A DNA stretch of 47,438 nt from a virus. The translations under genes were made by a program, and so were the position numbers. Under the pieces are notes generated by a model. It was not told the origin of the DNA. It made no database searches and saw nothing but the letters and a program-made list of their open reading frames with translations. This document shows positions 23,185 through 30,213 of this stretch, piece by piece (position 1 is the stretch's first letter; each line of letters begins with the position of its first letter). The stretch covers positions 1 to 47,438 of the IMG/VR virus record IMGVR_UViG_3300018428_000041, one strand, 5' to 3'.

Positions 23185-23970
23185 ATGACAAAAGCACAAA
23201 TTTTAGACGCTATCATAGAGAAGAAAAGAGACCTTCTTAGTGAAGCAAAAGCAAACTATTTTAAAGTCAAAAAGTCTAGAGATAGTAAGTATTTTACTAT
23301 TATTCAAGATTACTTCGGTGGTGATTCTATCTCTAATGAAGAGGTTTATATAGAAAAACCTAAACATGGAGGTACTACATATGAAGTTAGGAGACCTCAT
23401 CCTGAATACTCATATGATAAAGAGTTATTTACTATTAGAGTTAATGAAGATTGGAGAGAAGGTGGTTTTTCCGATATTACCACTTCTGTGTACTCTACTT
23501 CAGATAAATCTAGATATGAATTAGAAAGATTAGTCACTGTAGGAGAAGTTGCTTTGATTATTTTAGATCATGGTGATGATATGATAGCTGCTTTTAACAC
23601 AGTTACTGAGAAGTATAAAAAGAGATACAACAAAGCTCTAACTGAGGTTAATAGTATTGAAAAAGATATTAATTCTCTTATCAATGAGAAGAATCAAACA
23701 TTCCTAGATATAGCATCTGCTAAACTTAATGGAGAAGGATTAAAGTTCGACGGTAAGAAGAAAGGTACTATTGATCTAAGATGGGATTGGACCTTGAGAG
23801 GAATTACCTCTGCAAGGATTATAAGAACAACTGCTTCTGGAAAGTCTGCTGATATTGAGATTAGTTGTTACGGAGAAACTCCTAGAATTTACGAAAAAGT
23901 GAGAACTAGTAATATTGAGGCTCTTGAATGGCAGTATAGAGATTACGTTATTAACGCAGAAACAGAATAA
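23185..23970 (+). CDS. Hypothetical protein with coiled-coil regions (261 aa)
   Basis: The N-terminal helix (QILDAIIEKKRDLLSEAKAN) and a central helix (KRYNKALTEVNSIEKDINSL) suggest coiled coils, between beta-rich parts. The C-terminus (YRDYVINAETE) is acidic. It has no catalytic motif that I recognise. It is a single-gene unit with its own promoter and a hairpin downstream, so it is likely an abundant early or middle protein. Confidence 0.6.
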   Translation: MTKAQILDAIIEKKRDLLSEAKANYFKVKKSRDSKYFTIIQDYFGGDSISNEEVYIEKPKHGGTTYEVRRPHPEYSYDKELFTIRVNEDWREGGFSDITTSVYSTSDKSRYELERLVTVGEVALIILDHGDDMIAAFNTVTEKYKKRYNKALTEVNSIEKDINSLINEKNQTFLDIASAKLNGEGLKFDGKKKGTIDLRWDWTLRGITSARIIRTTASGKSADIEISCYGETPRIYEKVRTSNIEALEWQYRDYVINAETE

Positions 23971-23989
23971 TTGTTCATAACCTGGTGAT

Positions 23990-24006
23990 GGGGGCGTCCT
24001 GCCCCC
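23990..24006 (+). terminator. GC hairpin after 23970, possible terminator
   Basis: GGGGGC and GCCCCC form a 6-bp stem around GTCCT in otherwise AT-rich DNA, 20 nt past the stop. There is no T-tract, so termination strength is uncertain. Confidence 0.5.
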
Positions 24007-24025
24007 TGATCCTAATATTAGAATT

Positions 24026-24280
24026 ATGGAATTTAAAAATTTAGGATTTATACAGCACCCAGTAGTAAAGGGTATTATTGCTCAAGTATTTACCAATGAG
24101 GGTAAACGTATTTCAATAGTATGCGGAGAGGGTATGTATAGTTCTTCTAGAACTGGTAATAGACAGGCATGTTCTAGTGTAGAAGATGCTGCTAGTTTAG
24201 AAGTAATGATAGGAGATGCTGATCCATTAGGATGGCAATCAAGAGAGGATATAGATAAGATCTTAGCAGAGAATTTCTAA
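24026..24280 (+). CDS. Hypothetical protein (84 aa)
   Basis: A short mixed alpha/beta protein (MEFKNLGFIQHPVVKGIIAQ and following GKRISIVCGEG), with a Ser/Gly-rich middle (MYSSSRTGNRQAC). No known family. It follows the GC hairpin and has no clear promoter of its own, so it may be read through from upstream. It precedes a tiny membrane peptide gene. Confidence 0.55.
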   Translation: MEFKNLGFIQHPVVKGIIAQVFTNEGKRISIVCGEGMYSSSRTGNRQACSSVEDAASLEVMIGDADPLGWQSREDIDKILAENF

Positions 24281-24289
24281 TTTATAATA

Positions 24290-24400
24290 ATGAGTAAAGA
24301 TAGGCTTTTAGTAATTTTATTGATTTCGATTCCATTGTATGTTATCGCTATATCATTTGTATCGTTGCTGATAGCCTTATCTAACTCAATATGTTTTTAA
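24290..24400 (+). CDS. Tiny membrane peptide (36 aa)
   Basis: ATG at 24290 opens MSKDRLLVILLISIPLYVIA followed by another hydrophobic stretch ISFVSLLIALSNS. This forms one or two short membrane helices. It fits exactly between two genes (9 nt after one stop, 1 nt before the next ATG), which supports coding. Could be a small inhibitor or accessory of the membrane; no family known. Confidence 0.5.
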   Translation: MSKDRLLVILLISIPLYVIAISFVSLLIALSNSICF

Positions 24401-24401
24401 T

Positions 24402-24920
24402 ATGCAAACATTTCTACCTTATAGAAACTTTAAAAAATCTCTCGAGAGTTTAGATGATAAACGTCTAGGCAAACAGAGAGTTGAAACATTTCAGATTTTA
24501 AATAATCTGTTAGGACGTCCAAAGAAGGACGGTACGCCTTATAAAGGTTGGACTAATCATCCTTGTTGTGTTATGTGGAGAGGATATGAAGATGCTCTTA
24601 AATTATATTTGAACGAAAGTATCAACGTTTGGATAGCTAGAGGAAAGAACAATACAATGGAGTATGAAGAGTTTAATGTATGGAGAATTAAGATGCCTTG
24701 GTGGCTAGGATATGAGCCTTTCCATTCTTCTCATAGAGCTAATCTTTTGAGAAAGGATCCCGAATACTACAGTCAACATGGATGGACTGAAAATCCAGCT
24801 GATCCTTATGTATGGCATGATAAAGAAAACATGTGGTATAAGCAGCATGTAGGTATTCCAAAGAAAGAATATTTTACGGAAACAACTAGTGAAAAAGTTG
24901 TTAGTCTGCAGAATTATTAA
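24402..24920 (+). CDS. Pyrimidine dimer DNA glycosylase-like protein (MSMEG_6728 type)
   Basis: The start MQTFLPYRNFKKSLESLDDK and R-L-G-K-Q-R-V-E, then GWTNHPCCVMWRGYEDAL, PWWLGYEPFHSSHRANLLRK and DPEYY match the MSMEG_6728 / Pyr_excise family related to T4 endonuclease V (DenV). Such enzymes cut the glycosidic bond at UV-induced pyrimidine dimers; Thr/Arg near the N-terminus in DenV is replaced here by the Q-T-F start. At 172 residues it is of normal size. It suggests UV exposure of the host or virions. A promoter begins within its final codons. Confidence 0.75.
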   Translation: MQTFLPYRNFKKSLESLDDKRLGKQRVETFQILNNLLGRPKKDGTPYKGWTNHPCCVMWRGYEDALKLYLNESINVWIARGKNNTMEYEEFNVWRIKMPWWLGYEPFHSSHRANLLRKDPEYYSQHGWTENPADPYVWHDKENMWYKQHVGIPKKEYFTETTSEKVVSLQNY

Positions 24921-24929
24921 TATATTTAG
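24897..24929 (+). promoter_or_regulatory. Bacteroidota-type promoter overlapping the end of the glycosylase gene
   Basis: GTTG at 24897-24900 lies in the glycosylase coding region; TATATTTA at 24921-24928 starts one base after its stop. Spacer 20 nt. AAAATTAAGGTTATG precedes the downstream gene. Confidence 0.75.
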
Positions 24930-24950
24930 GTATAAATTAAAATTAAGGTT

Positions 24951-25163
24951 ATGAGATATTTGACAAAAGATTATGTAACGCAAGAAGTATTAGATACTAT
25001 CTCGCTTAAGCAATTAAACGGTGAAACTATCGATCTATCAAATGATAGAATTGAAGCTATCGTCGAAAGTATTATTTTTGAATGGAACGAAATTGGAGAC
25101 CCAGAAGAGGATTTCTCTCAACTCGTTACTTGGAATATTGATCAAAATTTAACTCACGGATAA
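24951..25163 (+). CDS. Small acidic hypothetical protein (70 aa)
   Basis: MRYLTKDYVTQEVLDTISLK begins a helix-rich, acidic protein with a central amphipathic segment (DRIEAIVESIIFEWNEIG). No motif recognised. It is the first gene of the promoter at 24897 and is followed after one base by the next ATG. Confidence 0.6.
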   Translation: MRYLTKDYVTQEVLDTISLKQLNGETIDLSNDRIEAIVESIIFEWNEIGDPEEDFSQLVTWNIDQNLTHG

Positions 25164-25164
25164 G

Positions 25165-25395
25165 ATGGCTAAAGATAAAAGATACGTAGTAACGATGGAC
25201 ATGTACGTCTATGCTGAGAATGATTATATGGCTCGTAAAAGAGCTCATAAGATGAAAGACAGTCTTGATAAGTATGGAAGAAATCCTTCTATTACTGAGA
25301 TAGGTGAGCAACCATTTGCTTCTTTCAATTACAGAAAGCTAGAAGACATTAGTGAACCGACAGATAAAAGTAACGATAAACCGTTACCATTTTAA
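25165..25395 (+). CDS. Small hypothetical protein (76 aa)
   Basis: KRYVVTMDMYVYAENDYMAR, followed by KRAHKMKD, suggests a beta strand followed by a helix, as in small phage proteins of unknown function with a ferredoxin-like layout. Its tail is polar and Pro-rich. It shares the promoter at 24897. No family recognised. Confidence 0.55.
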   Translation: MAKDKRYVVTMDMYVYAENDYMARKRAHKMKDSLDKYGRNPSITEIGEQPFASFNYRKLEDISEPTDKSNDKPLPF

Positions 25396-25396
25396 T

Positions 25397-25567
25397 ATGA
25401 TAGAATTTTTTAGACACATATTTGGTCTGTGTGGAGAGCATTTTCATCCGAATATTTGGACTGTGATGGCTTCTTCACCAATTATTGCTACTACTGTTTA
25501 CTGGATAAAATGTAAATGTGGTGGGTGGTTTAATAGACATAAAGACGATTGCGATGAAGTGTTGTAA
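25397..25567 (+). CDS. Small hypothetical protein with C-x-C motif (56 aa)
   Basis: I choose ATG 25397, one base past the previous stop (MIEFFRHIFGLCGEHFHPNI). A hydrophobic stretch (TVMASSPIIATTVYWI) precedes CKCGGWFNRHKDDC, which could bind a metal. It overlaps the next gene by 14 nt. Family unknown. Confidence 0.5.
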   Translation: MIEFFRHIFGLCGEHFHPNIWTVMASSPIIATTVYWIKCKCGGWFNRHKDDCDEVL

Positions 25568-25790
25568 ATGTCTTAATGAGATAAACCCTCTTAGGTTAAA
25601 AGCATTACCAGAGACTAAAGTATGTGTAAACTGCTCCGATACCTCTAGATGGTACGTTAGAAATGTTATTTCCGGAAAGACTACTTATGCTGAAACTGAA
25701 GTAATAAAAGACCCAGAAGCTGCTAGAACTATTGCTGCTATGGACCGTAGAACTGGTTGGGGGAGTAACTTGCATAAAGTACGAAAATAA
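25554..25790 (+). CDS. Small zinc-ribbon protein (TraR/DksA-like), copy 2
   Basis: MKCCKCLNEINPLRLKALPE is followed by KVCVNCSDTSRW, giving two CxxC pairs (CCKC and CVNC). The RLKALPETKVC segment matches TraR/DksA zinc fingers, whose typical finger reads R-x-x-A-x-P-x-x-x-x-C-x-x-C. The C-terminal KDPEAARTIAAMDRRTGW mirrors the Ala-rich helix of the protein at 13502-13855. It ends just before the strong promoter of the RecA-like gene. Possible transcription role, inferred from the finger only. Confidence 0.6.
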   Translation: MKCCKCLNEINPLRLKALPETKVCVNCSDTSRWYVRNVISGKTTYAETEVIKDPEAARTIAAMDRRTGWGSNLHKVRK

Positions 25791-25799
25791 TTAACCTTT

Positions 25800-25864
25800 T
25801 TCCGGAAATAACTATGGGGAAAGTTGCTAGTCTGCGTATTTTTTCCTATATTTAAGTATAAATA
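25800..25864 (+). repeat. Promoter-bearing direct repeat, copy A
   Basis: TTCCGGAAATAACTA, then a few differing bases, then AGTTGCTAGTCTGCGTATTT and TTTCCTATATTTAAGTATAA. The same sequence occurs at 27009-27073 with only the short stretch after AACTA different, so it is a duplicated promoter cassette. Confidence 0.75.
25823..25855 (+). promoter_or_regulatory. Bacteroidota-type promoter (repeat copy A)
   Basis: GTTG at 25823-25826, 20 nt, TATATTTA at 25847-25854. ATAATAAAGGTTATG follows at the RecA-like gene start. Confidence 0.8.
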
Positions 25865-25879
25865 TTAATAATAAAGGTT

Positions 25880-26620
25880 ATGAACATTCACACAGTAAAA
25901 ATGCAGGATCTAACTTTTGATCCTCAATTATTCCAACCGATGAAATCAGGTCGTGTTGTTGACTCTCACTTCTCTTCTGAAGGAGGTTTAATGAAAGGTA
26001 CTAATTACGCTATCGTAGGAGATCCAGGAATTGGTAAAACTACAGTAATGATGGATATGCTTGCTGATTTGCAGGCTAAAGGTCAGAAGGTTTTATTTAT
26101 CTCTGGAGAGATGAATCAGATCGATATGTACGGATACGTAAAACGTTTTCCTAAGTTTGGTCAGATCCCTATCTTGTTTATGGGTGACTATTGTAACGAT
26201 AATGCTCTTGAAGTATGTGAGAGTATATTATCAGAAGGATGGGACGTTGTTCTTATTGACTCTATGGCAGAGGTTCAAAATGCTGTTGTAGATACTCATA
26301 AAGGTTGGATGTCTTCTAAAAAAGCTGAAACTGAGTTATTGAACTTATTCGAAAAGCATAACTTAGGAGAAAATAAAACTAATACTAATACTGCTTTCCT
26401 AGTTATTCAGCAGGTTACTAAAGGTGGTGAGTTTGCTGGTAGTAACAGGTTTAAGCATATGATGACTAGTATGTGTCATATGAAGTGGACTAAAGAAGGT
26501 GATAGAACTTTCTTCTTCTCTAAAAACCGTAGAGGTGGGGATATGTCTACTAGAATATTTAACTTGAGTACTCCTAACCGAGTTGGTTGGATGGGTACTA
26601 TAGCAGCCGGTCAAGAATAA
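25880..26620 (+). CDS. RecA/KaiC-like P-loop ATPase (RadA/DnaB group)
   Basis: Walker A GDPGIGKTT is at residues 47-55, and a Walker B strand WDVVLIDS lies about 75 residues later, followed by QVTKGGEFAGSNRFKHM, which is the RadA/DnaB-like loop before a conserved T-x-x-x-H region, and finally FFFSKNRRGG, an arginine-finger-like end. Length 246 is close to the single RecA core. Likely acts on DNA in repair, recombination or replication. Behind the duplicated promoter, and overlapping the SWIM gene by one base. Confidence 0.75.
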   Translation: MNIHTVKMQDLTFDPQLFQPMKSGRVVDSHFSSEGGLMKGTNYAIVGDPGIGKTTVMMDMLADLQAKGQKVLFISGEMNQIDMYGYVKRFPKFGQIPILFMGDYCNDNALEVCESILSEGWDVVLIDSMAEVQNAVVDTHKGWMSSKKAETELLNLFEKHNLGENKTNTNTAFLVIQQVTKGGEFAGSNRFKHMMTSMCHMKWTKEGDRTFFFSKNRRGGDMSTRIFNLSTPNRVGWMGTIAAGQE

Positions 26621-27024
26621 TGGCACTGTGGGATGTTAATGGAGAGATTGTTTATTCGGAGGGAGCACTTTCGATAAGCAATCCTCCATCTAACCTCTGG
26701 GTTAAGAGGCATGTCTACGAAGTACCATATAGTAATGTTGGTAAAGGAGGATTTATAGTGAGAGATGGGAAAAAGATTCATACTCCATCGTACATAGAAG
26801 TACATCCTCAGACAACACATGATGATATTGTTGTAATGAAGAAACCATTTGAAGAGTTATTTGTAGAGGAAAAGACTTGGAAGTTCAGATCTGCTTCAAG
26901 TGATAAAGAATATACTGTGAGATATAATAAAGCAGGAAACTTAAGCTGTGATTGCTGGGGTTATATTGGTCACAAGAAGTGTAAACACATAAATGAGGTT
27001 AAAAATAATTCCGGAAATAACTAG
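26620..27024 (+). CDS. SWIM zinc-finger protein
   Basis: ATG at 26620 overlaps the ATPase stop as TAATG; a longer frame starting at 26587 lies in the ATPase gene and is not preferred. The C-terminus has LSCDCWGYIGHKKCKHINEV, the C-x-C-x(n)-C-x-H SWIM signature. The middle holds DDIVVMKKPFEELF. SWIM proteins bind DNA or partner RecA/Rad51-like ATPases, so pairing with the upstream RecA-like gene is meaningful. The last seven codons, coding NNSGNN and the TAG stop, lie in the promoter repeat, suggesting the repeat insertion reshaped the C-terminus. Confidence 0.7.
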   Translation: MALWDVNGEIVYSEGALSISNPPSNLWVKRHVYEVPYSNVGKGGFIVRDGKKIHTPSYIEVHPQTTHDDIVVMKKPFEELFVEEKTWKFRSASSDKEYTVRYNKAGNLSCDCWGYIGHKKCKHINEVKNNSGNN

Positions 27025-27073
27025 TGAAATAGTTGCTAGTCTGCGTATTTTTTCCTATATTTAAGTATAAATT
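27009..27073 (+). repeat. Promoter-bearing direct repeat, copy B
   Basis: Second copy of the cassette at 25800-25864: TTCCGGAAATAACTA, AGTTGCTAGTCTGCGTATTT and TTTCCTATATTTAAGTATAA are identical. Its first 16 nt form the end of the SWIM coding frame. Confidence 0.75.
27032..27064 (+). promoter_or_regulatory. Bacteroidota-type promoter (repeat copy B)
   Basis: GTTG at 27032-27035, 20 nt, TATATTTA at 27056-27063, AGTATAAATTAAAATT after it, then AAAGGTTATG at the gene. Confidence 0.8.
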
Positions 27074-27086
27074 AAAATTAAAGGTT

Positions 27087-27596
27087 ATGAATTATTCTTA
27101 TGCATCAAAAGAGATCAAAAACTACGAAGGATCTCTAATCGCTAAAAACGAAAAAAACGACTGTTTTGTTAGAGCTATGGCAGCTGCTACAAACTTAGAT
27201 TATGATACTACTCATAATTTCGTAAAAGAAAACTTCAATCGTAAAGAGAAGAAGGGAACTCAAAATGGTGAGATTATCTCAGCTATGAAAAAGTTTGAGA
27301 GAGAAGGTCTTACTATCGGAGATAAGAAATTTGAAGTAGAGGTTTTACAGAAGCCTCTCTTAACTAACTCTTATAAGCTTCACGGTAAAGTAATAAACAG
27401 AAAGAAAACTGTGAAGAGTTTTATCAAGAGTCTTCCTAATGGTACTTTTGTTGTACTTGTTAGTAAGCATGCATTCGTTGTTAAAGACGGAGTATTAATC
27501 GATAATAAAGGTGAGGAGTTTAGACCTACTAGAAAGGTATTAGCTGCTTACGCTATCGACTCAAAAGATATTTATAAGCAACTAAGCTTGTTTTAA
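27087..27596 (+). CDS. Papain-fold cysteine protease-like protein
   Basis: Start ATG 27087 follows AAAGGTT. NEKNDCFVRAMAAATNLDYD places the candidate catalytic Cys26 before a helix, and FVVLVSKHAFVVKDGVLID supplies His and Asp late in the protein, the Cys-His-Asp order of papain-like/C39-like peptidases. The pattern N-D-C-x-x-R-A is common in phage proteins of this group. Length 169 is small but complete. Possible targets are host proteins or a phage polyprotein; nothing points to one. A longer upstream start lies in the promoter and was rejected. Confidence 0.65.
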   Translation: MNYSYASKEIKNYEGSLIAKNEKNDCFVRAMAAATNLDYDTTHNFVKENFNRKEKKGTQNGEIISAMKKFEREGLTIGDKKFEVEVLQKPLLTNSYKLHGKVINRKKTVKSFIKSLPNGTFVVLVSKHAFVVKDGVLIDNKGEEFRPTRKVLAAYAIDSKDIYKQLSLF

Positions 27597-27832
27597 TGAA
27601 AGAAATTAGACAGCAGTTTACAAAAGCGCTCAAGGTCATTGACTCGTGCAATAGGCCTGAGCACTTTATGTCTGCTAAAACCTATATCAATCTATTCTTC
27701 AAAGTTAATAGCACTAAAGCTAAATATGGTACTTATGAAGTAGATCCTGTTATAGTCAATTATTATGAAACGCTCAAGAATAAATTAAAAAGAGCAAAAA
27801 GAAAGTTTTATATTACAAAAGAGGACTCCTGA
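27596..27832 (+). CDS. Small basic hypothetical protein (78 aa)
   Basis: MKEIRQQFTKALKVIDSCNR, ending in a Lys/Arg-rich tail KNKLKRAKRKFYITKEDS. Probably helical and nucleic-acid friendly by charge, with no known motif. It overlaps the protease-like gene by one base at its start, and its 3' end runs 20 nt into the opposite-strand SGNH gene, so the two transcripts converge. Confidence 0.55.
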   Translation: MKEIRQQFTKALKVIDSCNRPEHFMSAKTYINLFFKVNSTKAKYGTYEVDPVIVNYYETLKNKLKRAKRKFYITKEDS

Positions 27833-28520
27833 ACCTCTGGACGTGTTTATAAAACAGATGAGAAGCCCATGCTTCATGTCCTTCAGCAGAAGGATGTCCG
27901 CATGGAAGATCTGAAGTGAAGTTATTATGCTCTAAAAATTGAGCCATCACATCAGAAGTCCAAGATGGACGATCAGGGATGTCTTCATAGAAGTTATGAG
28001 ACATAAATTGGATTAGGTTAAGGTTATTTAAGTTAGCCCAGCCTTCTAAAAGTTCTTTGAATACTTGGTTGTTGAATTGATAATGAGCATCAGCATTGAT
28101 AAAGCCTACATAGTTTTGTAGGAAGTATTTTTGATCTCTATTCAATTTGTTAAGATTATGCATCTGAAGAAAAGGATAACGGTATAAAGTATCTGTGGTA
28201 TTGAACTCACCACTTCCATCTTCTCCAAACTCTTGCTTTTCAGTTGCTATAGGAATAGGATGTCTATGAGGTTGAGTCCATTGAAACACTACTAGATCTT
28301 CATCTGTTATGTAGCCGCTTCTTTGTAACCTCAATAGTGAGTATAATGATAAGTAATCATTTCCTCCTGGCACAGCGTAGTTACGCTCTGGAGTGTTGAA
28401 CATCTTTGATAAGTGAAAGGAGTATCTCTCTTTGAATTTATCTTTTAAACCTGCTCCGTAAGTGTAGGAACAACCGAAGTAATGAGCTTTGCGAAAGACA
28501 TCGCGAAATGGATATGACAT
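27813..28520 (-). CDS. SGNH/GDSL hydrolase family protein 5
   Basis: Read on the minus strand, ATG at 28520 gives a 235-residue protein starting MSYPFRDVFRKAHYFGCSYT, with Ser18 in a G-C-S block I followed by Y-G-A-G. NYAVPGGNDYLSL has the Gly/Asn blocks, and LPCGHPSAEGHEAWA holds the C-terminal His. A longer frame to 28601 lies over the promoter and is not preferred. A CTATTTAT motif stands 26 nt upstream. It is the only minus-strand gene in this part, between two plus-strand units. Confidence 0.75.
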   Translation of the reverse strand: MSYPFRDVFRKAHYFGCSYTYGAGLKDKFKERYSFHLSKMFNTPERNYAVPGGNDYLSLYSLLRLQRSGYITDEDLVVFQWTQPHRHPIPIATEKQEFGEDGSGEFNTTDTLYRYPFLQMHNLNKLNRDQKYFLQNYVGFINADAHYQFNNQVFKELLEGWANLNNLNLIQFMSHNFYEDIPDRPSWTSDVMAQFLEHNNFTSDLPCGHPSAEGHEAWASHLFYKHVQRFRSPLL

Positions 28521-28538
28521 ATTAATTAAAACTTTATT

Positions 28539-28546
28539 ATAAATAG
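28539..28546 (-). promoter_or_regulatory. Candidate late promoter (CTATTTAT on minus strand)
   Basis: On the minus strand CTATTTAT is 26 nt before the SGNH ATG. On the plus strand the same bases read ATAAATAG directly before the ATG at 28548, so it could serve both directions. Confidence 0.45.
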
Positions 28547-28547
28547 T

Positions 28548-28691
28548 ATGAAAAAGCACAGACAATATAGATCGAATCAAGGAAGATCTCCTAGACAGCA
28601 AGCTAGTAATGAGAAGATTACTATCTTAGCAGTACTTGGTCTTTTAATTACACTTATATTTACAGTTATTGATAACTTCATTAGAGGTTAA
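28548..28691 (+). CDS. Tiny membrane protein (47 aa)
   Basis: The ATG at 28548 opens a basic N-terminus MKKHRQYRSNQGRSPRQQAS and one clear transmembrane segment ITILAVLGLLITLIFTVI. The stop overlaps the next ATG (TAATG), the spacing typical for co-translated genes here. Could be a spanin/holin-type or an accessory protein; nothing settles it. Confidence 0.55.
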   Translation: MKKHRQYRSNQGRSPRQQASNEKITILAVLGLLITLIFTVIDNFIRG

Positions 28692-29371
28692 TGGTTACAG
28701 CTGTACTTACAAAATATAGAAGAGAGTGGTTATTTGATCAACAATTAGCTGCTGTTAAGGATCAGGAATTAGATGTTTCTGAAGTCCTTGTTTGTGATAA
28801 TACAGAGGATAATAAAGGAGTGTGGGAAAGGTTTAGATTAGCTCAAGAGGCTAGTAATGACTTTGTTTGGATATTAGATGATGATATCATACCCGGCCCT
28901 AAATACCTCAGTAATGTTTGGAATGAGTTTGAGAAGCAAGAAGGATTGTATGGTACTAGAGGACTTCTATTCAACTCTCCAGATAGATATCAATTCAATT
29001 ATAGAGAAGCAGGATGGACTAAACCTGTACCAGTTGTAACAGAAGTAGATTATGTGACTCACAGTTGGTTCTTTAGAAAAGAGTGGTTGGACATTTATTG
29101 GAGAGCTACTAACGTACCATTTGACAATGGAGAGGATATGAACTTCTCTTTTCAATTGCAGAAGGAAGGAATAAGAACATTTGTGCCTCCGAACCCTAGA
29201 GGTAAAAAAGAAGTATGGGGTAATACAGTAGGCATTATAAACGACATGCAAGGATTGTGGGATAGTAATCCTAAAAGAGATGGAGAGCACTTCAGAGATA
29301 GAATGTTTGTTTACTTTGATTATCTAATAGAACAAGGATGGGACTTAATAAATAAAAACAATTTAATATAA
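28691..29371 (+). CDS. Family 2-like glycosyltransferase
   Basis: Opens MVTAVLTKYRREWLFDQQLA, then SEVLVCDNTEDN, and contains FVWILDDDIIPGPKYLS near residues 58-74, the GT2 D-x-D region. FDNGEDMNFSFQLQ matches the acceptor-side E-D-x-x-x-S-x motif. Length 226 covers one GT-A domain. It lies next to SGNH copy 5 with a membrane peptide between, showing that glycan genes also occur outside the first operon. Confidence 0.75.
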   Translation: MVTAVLTKYRREWLFDQQLAAVKDQELDVSEVLVCDNTEDNKGVWERFRLAQEASNDFVWILDDDIIPGPKYLSNVWNEFEKQEGLYGTRGLLFNSPDRYQFNYREAGWTKPVPVVTEVDYVTHSWFFRKEWLDIYWRATNVPFDNGEDMNFSFQLQKEGIRTFVPPNPRGKKEVWGNTVGIINDMQGLWDSNPKRDGEHFRDRMFVYFDYLIEQGWDLINKNNLI

Positions 29372-29470
29372 ATGGAACATATTAAGAAGATGATAAAGGA
29401 CATATGGAGAGGTCTTACAATAGCTTCTAAGAACTATTTAGAAGGAAGAACAGGCTGGGGTAAGTTTTAA
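29372..29470 (+). CDS. Tiny hypothetical peptide (32 aa)
   Basis: ATG at 29372 directly follows the glycosyltransferase stop. It encodes MEHIKKMIKDIWRGLTIASK and an N-Y-L-E-G-R-T-G-W-G-K-F end. The sequence is amphipathic and basic. Small size and no relatives known; tight spacing is the main support. Confidence 0.4.
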   Translation: MEHIKKMIKDIWRGLTIASKNYLEGRTGWGKF

Positions 29471-29474
29471 ATTG

Positions 29475-29482
29475 CTATTTAT
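29475..29482 (+). promoter_or_regulatory. Candidate late promoter (CTATTTAT)
   Basis: CTATTTAT, continued by AAGAG, begins 42 nt before the ATG at 29517. Together with the strong terminator downstream, it marks a monocistronic unit. Confidence 0.45.
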
Positions 29483-29516
29483 AAGAGTAATTACATAACC
29501 TAAAATTCGAATTATT

Positions 29517-29717
29517 ATGGCAAATTTTAAATTATTATTTGAGCTTGGAGATGGATCATTCGTAAAGAAGACTATCTCTTGTGAGAAAGCAGACAAGGAT
29601 GCTGCTGTTGCTAGCTTTGCTGATACATTAGCAGGTGATGGACATACTGTAATAGCAAGTGCTGTACATGAGGACTGGCCTGCGGAGTATGAAGCACAAG
29701 CAGAGTACGGAGCATAA
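29517..29717 (+). CDS. Small hypothetical protein, likely well expressed (66 aa)
   Basis: MANFKLLFELGDGSFVKKTI is followed by an Ala/Asp-rich region and AEYEAQAEYGA-like acidic end. Two beta strands and a helix are likely. Its own late-type promoter candidate, strong terminator (29784-29806) and simple composition suggest an abundant small virion or decoration protein, an inference only. No family recognised. Confidence 0.6.
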   Translation: MANFKLLFELGDGSFVKKTISCEKADKDAAVASFADTLAGDGHTVIASAVHEDWPAEYEAQAEYGA

Positions 29718-29783
29718 ACTCACATTAGTTTTGAACGTTTCTTAAAACGTTACATGGAAGAAACAAAAGCATGTAAAAAGATT

Positions 29784-29806
29784 AGCCCCCTCAAGGGGCT
29801 TTTTTC
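29784..29806 (+). terminator. Strong rho-independent terminator
   Basis: AGCCCC and GGGGCT pair over a CTCAA loop, followed immediately by six T. It lies 67 nt past the stop of the gene at 29517. Confidence 0.9.
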
Positions 29807-29809
29807 TTG

Positions 29810-29850
29810 TGCGGAGGGGGCGTTTTCTCTCTCGCCCCCGAAGGGGCCAC
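29810..29850. other. GC-rich competing hairpins after the terminator
   Basis: GGGGGCG (29816-29822) can pair with CGCCCCC (29833-29839), while GCCCC (29834-29838) can instead pair with GGGGC (29843-29847) around CGAA. The GC-rich block stands out from the AT-rich surroundings and could form a second, minus-strand or switch-type structure. Confidence 0.5.
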
Positions 29851-30213
29851 GCGCATTTTCTCCGACCTTTCCACCCTCTCTACCATAAAAAGAGGTAAAG
29901 GACAATAAAGGAGATAGTCTGGGAATATACGTATCTAAGAGGGTACGGCTTTGACAAATACTCTATATCATAACCAATAAGAACTAACGGTAGATAAAGG
30001 CTATCATATGGAGATAAACGTATACACTCCTACTTATCCACTAACGACTACCATATATGGCTAGTGTATATATTCATATAAAGCTATATAGATATAAACA
30101 TATATAATGTGTAGGAGAAACCGTAGGTAATGTGTTAGAAATCATAGAGAGTTATCAGGGCTGTCTGTCTCCCTCGTTTTTTCTCTATATAGACAAAAAT
30201 AATTGTGTAAATA
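29851..30213. other. Gene-poor stretch without recognised features
   Basis: About 360 nt with no credible ORF (the longest start-to-stop frames are under 20 codons), no tRNA and no promoter of the common type until 30214. It starts with pyrimidine-rich tracts and becomes rich in TATATA-like runs (30055-30105). Possible leader, origin, packaging or small-RNA region, but I see nothing that decides. Confidence 0.4.

Noticed and set aside
29851-30213. tRNA or CRISPR array in the gene-free stretch
   Set aside because: No T-arm GTTCGA-type sequence or cloverleaf pairing was found, and no regularly spaced repeats are present.
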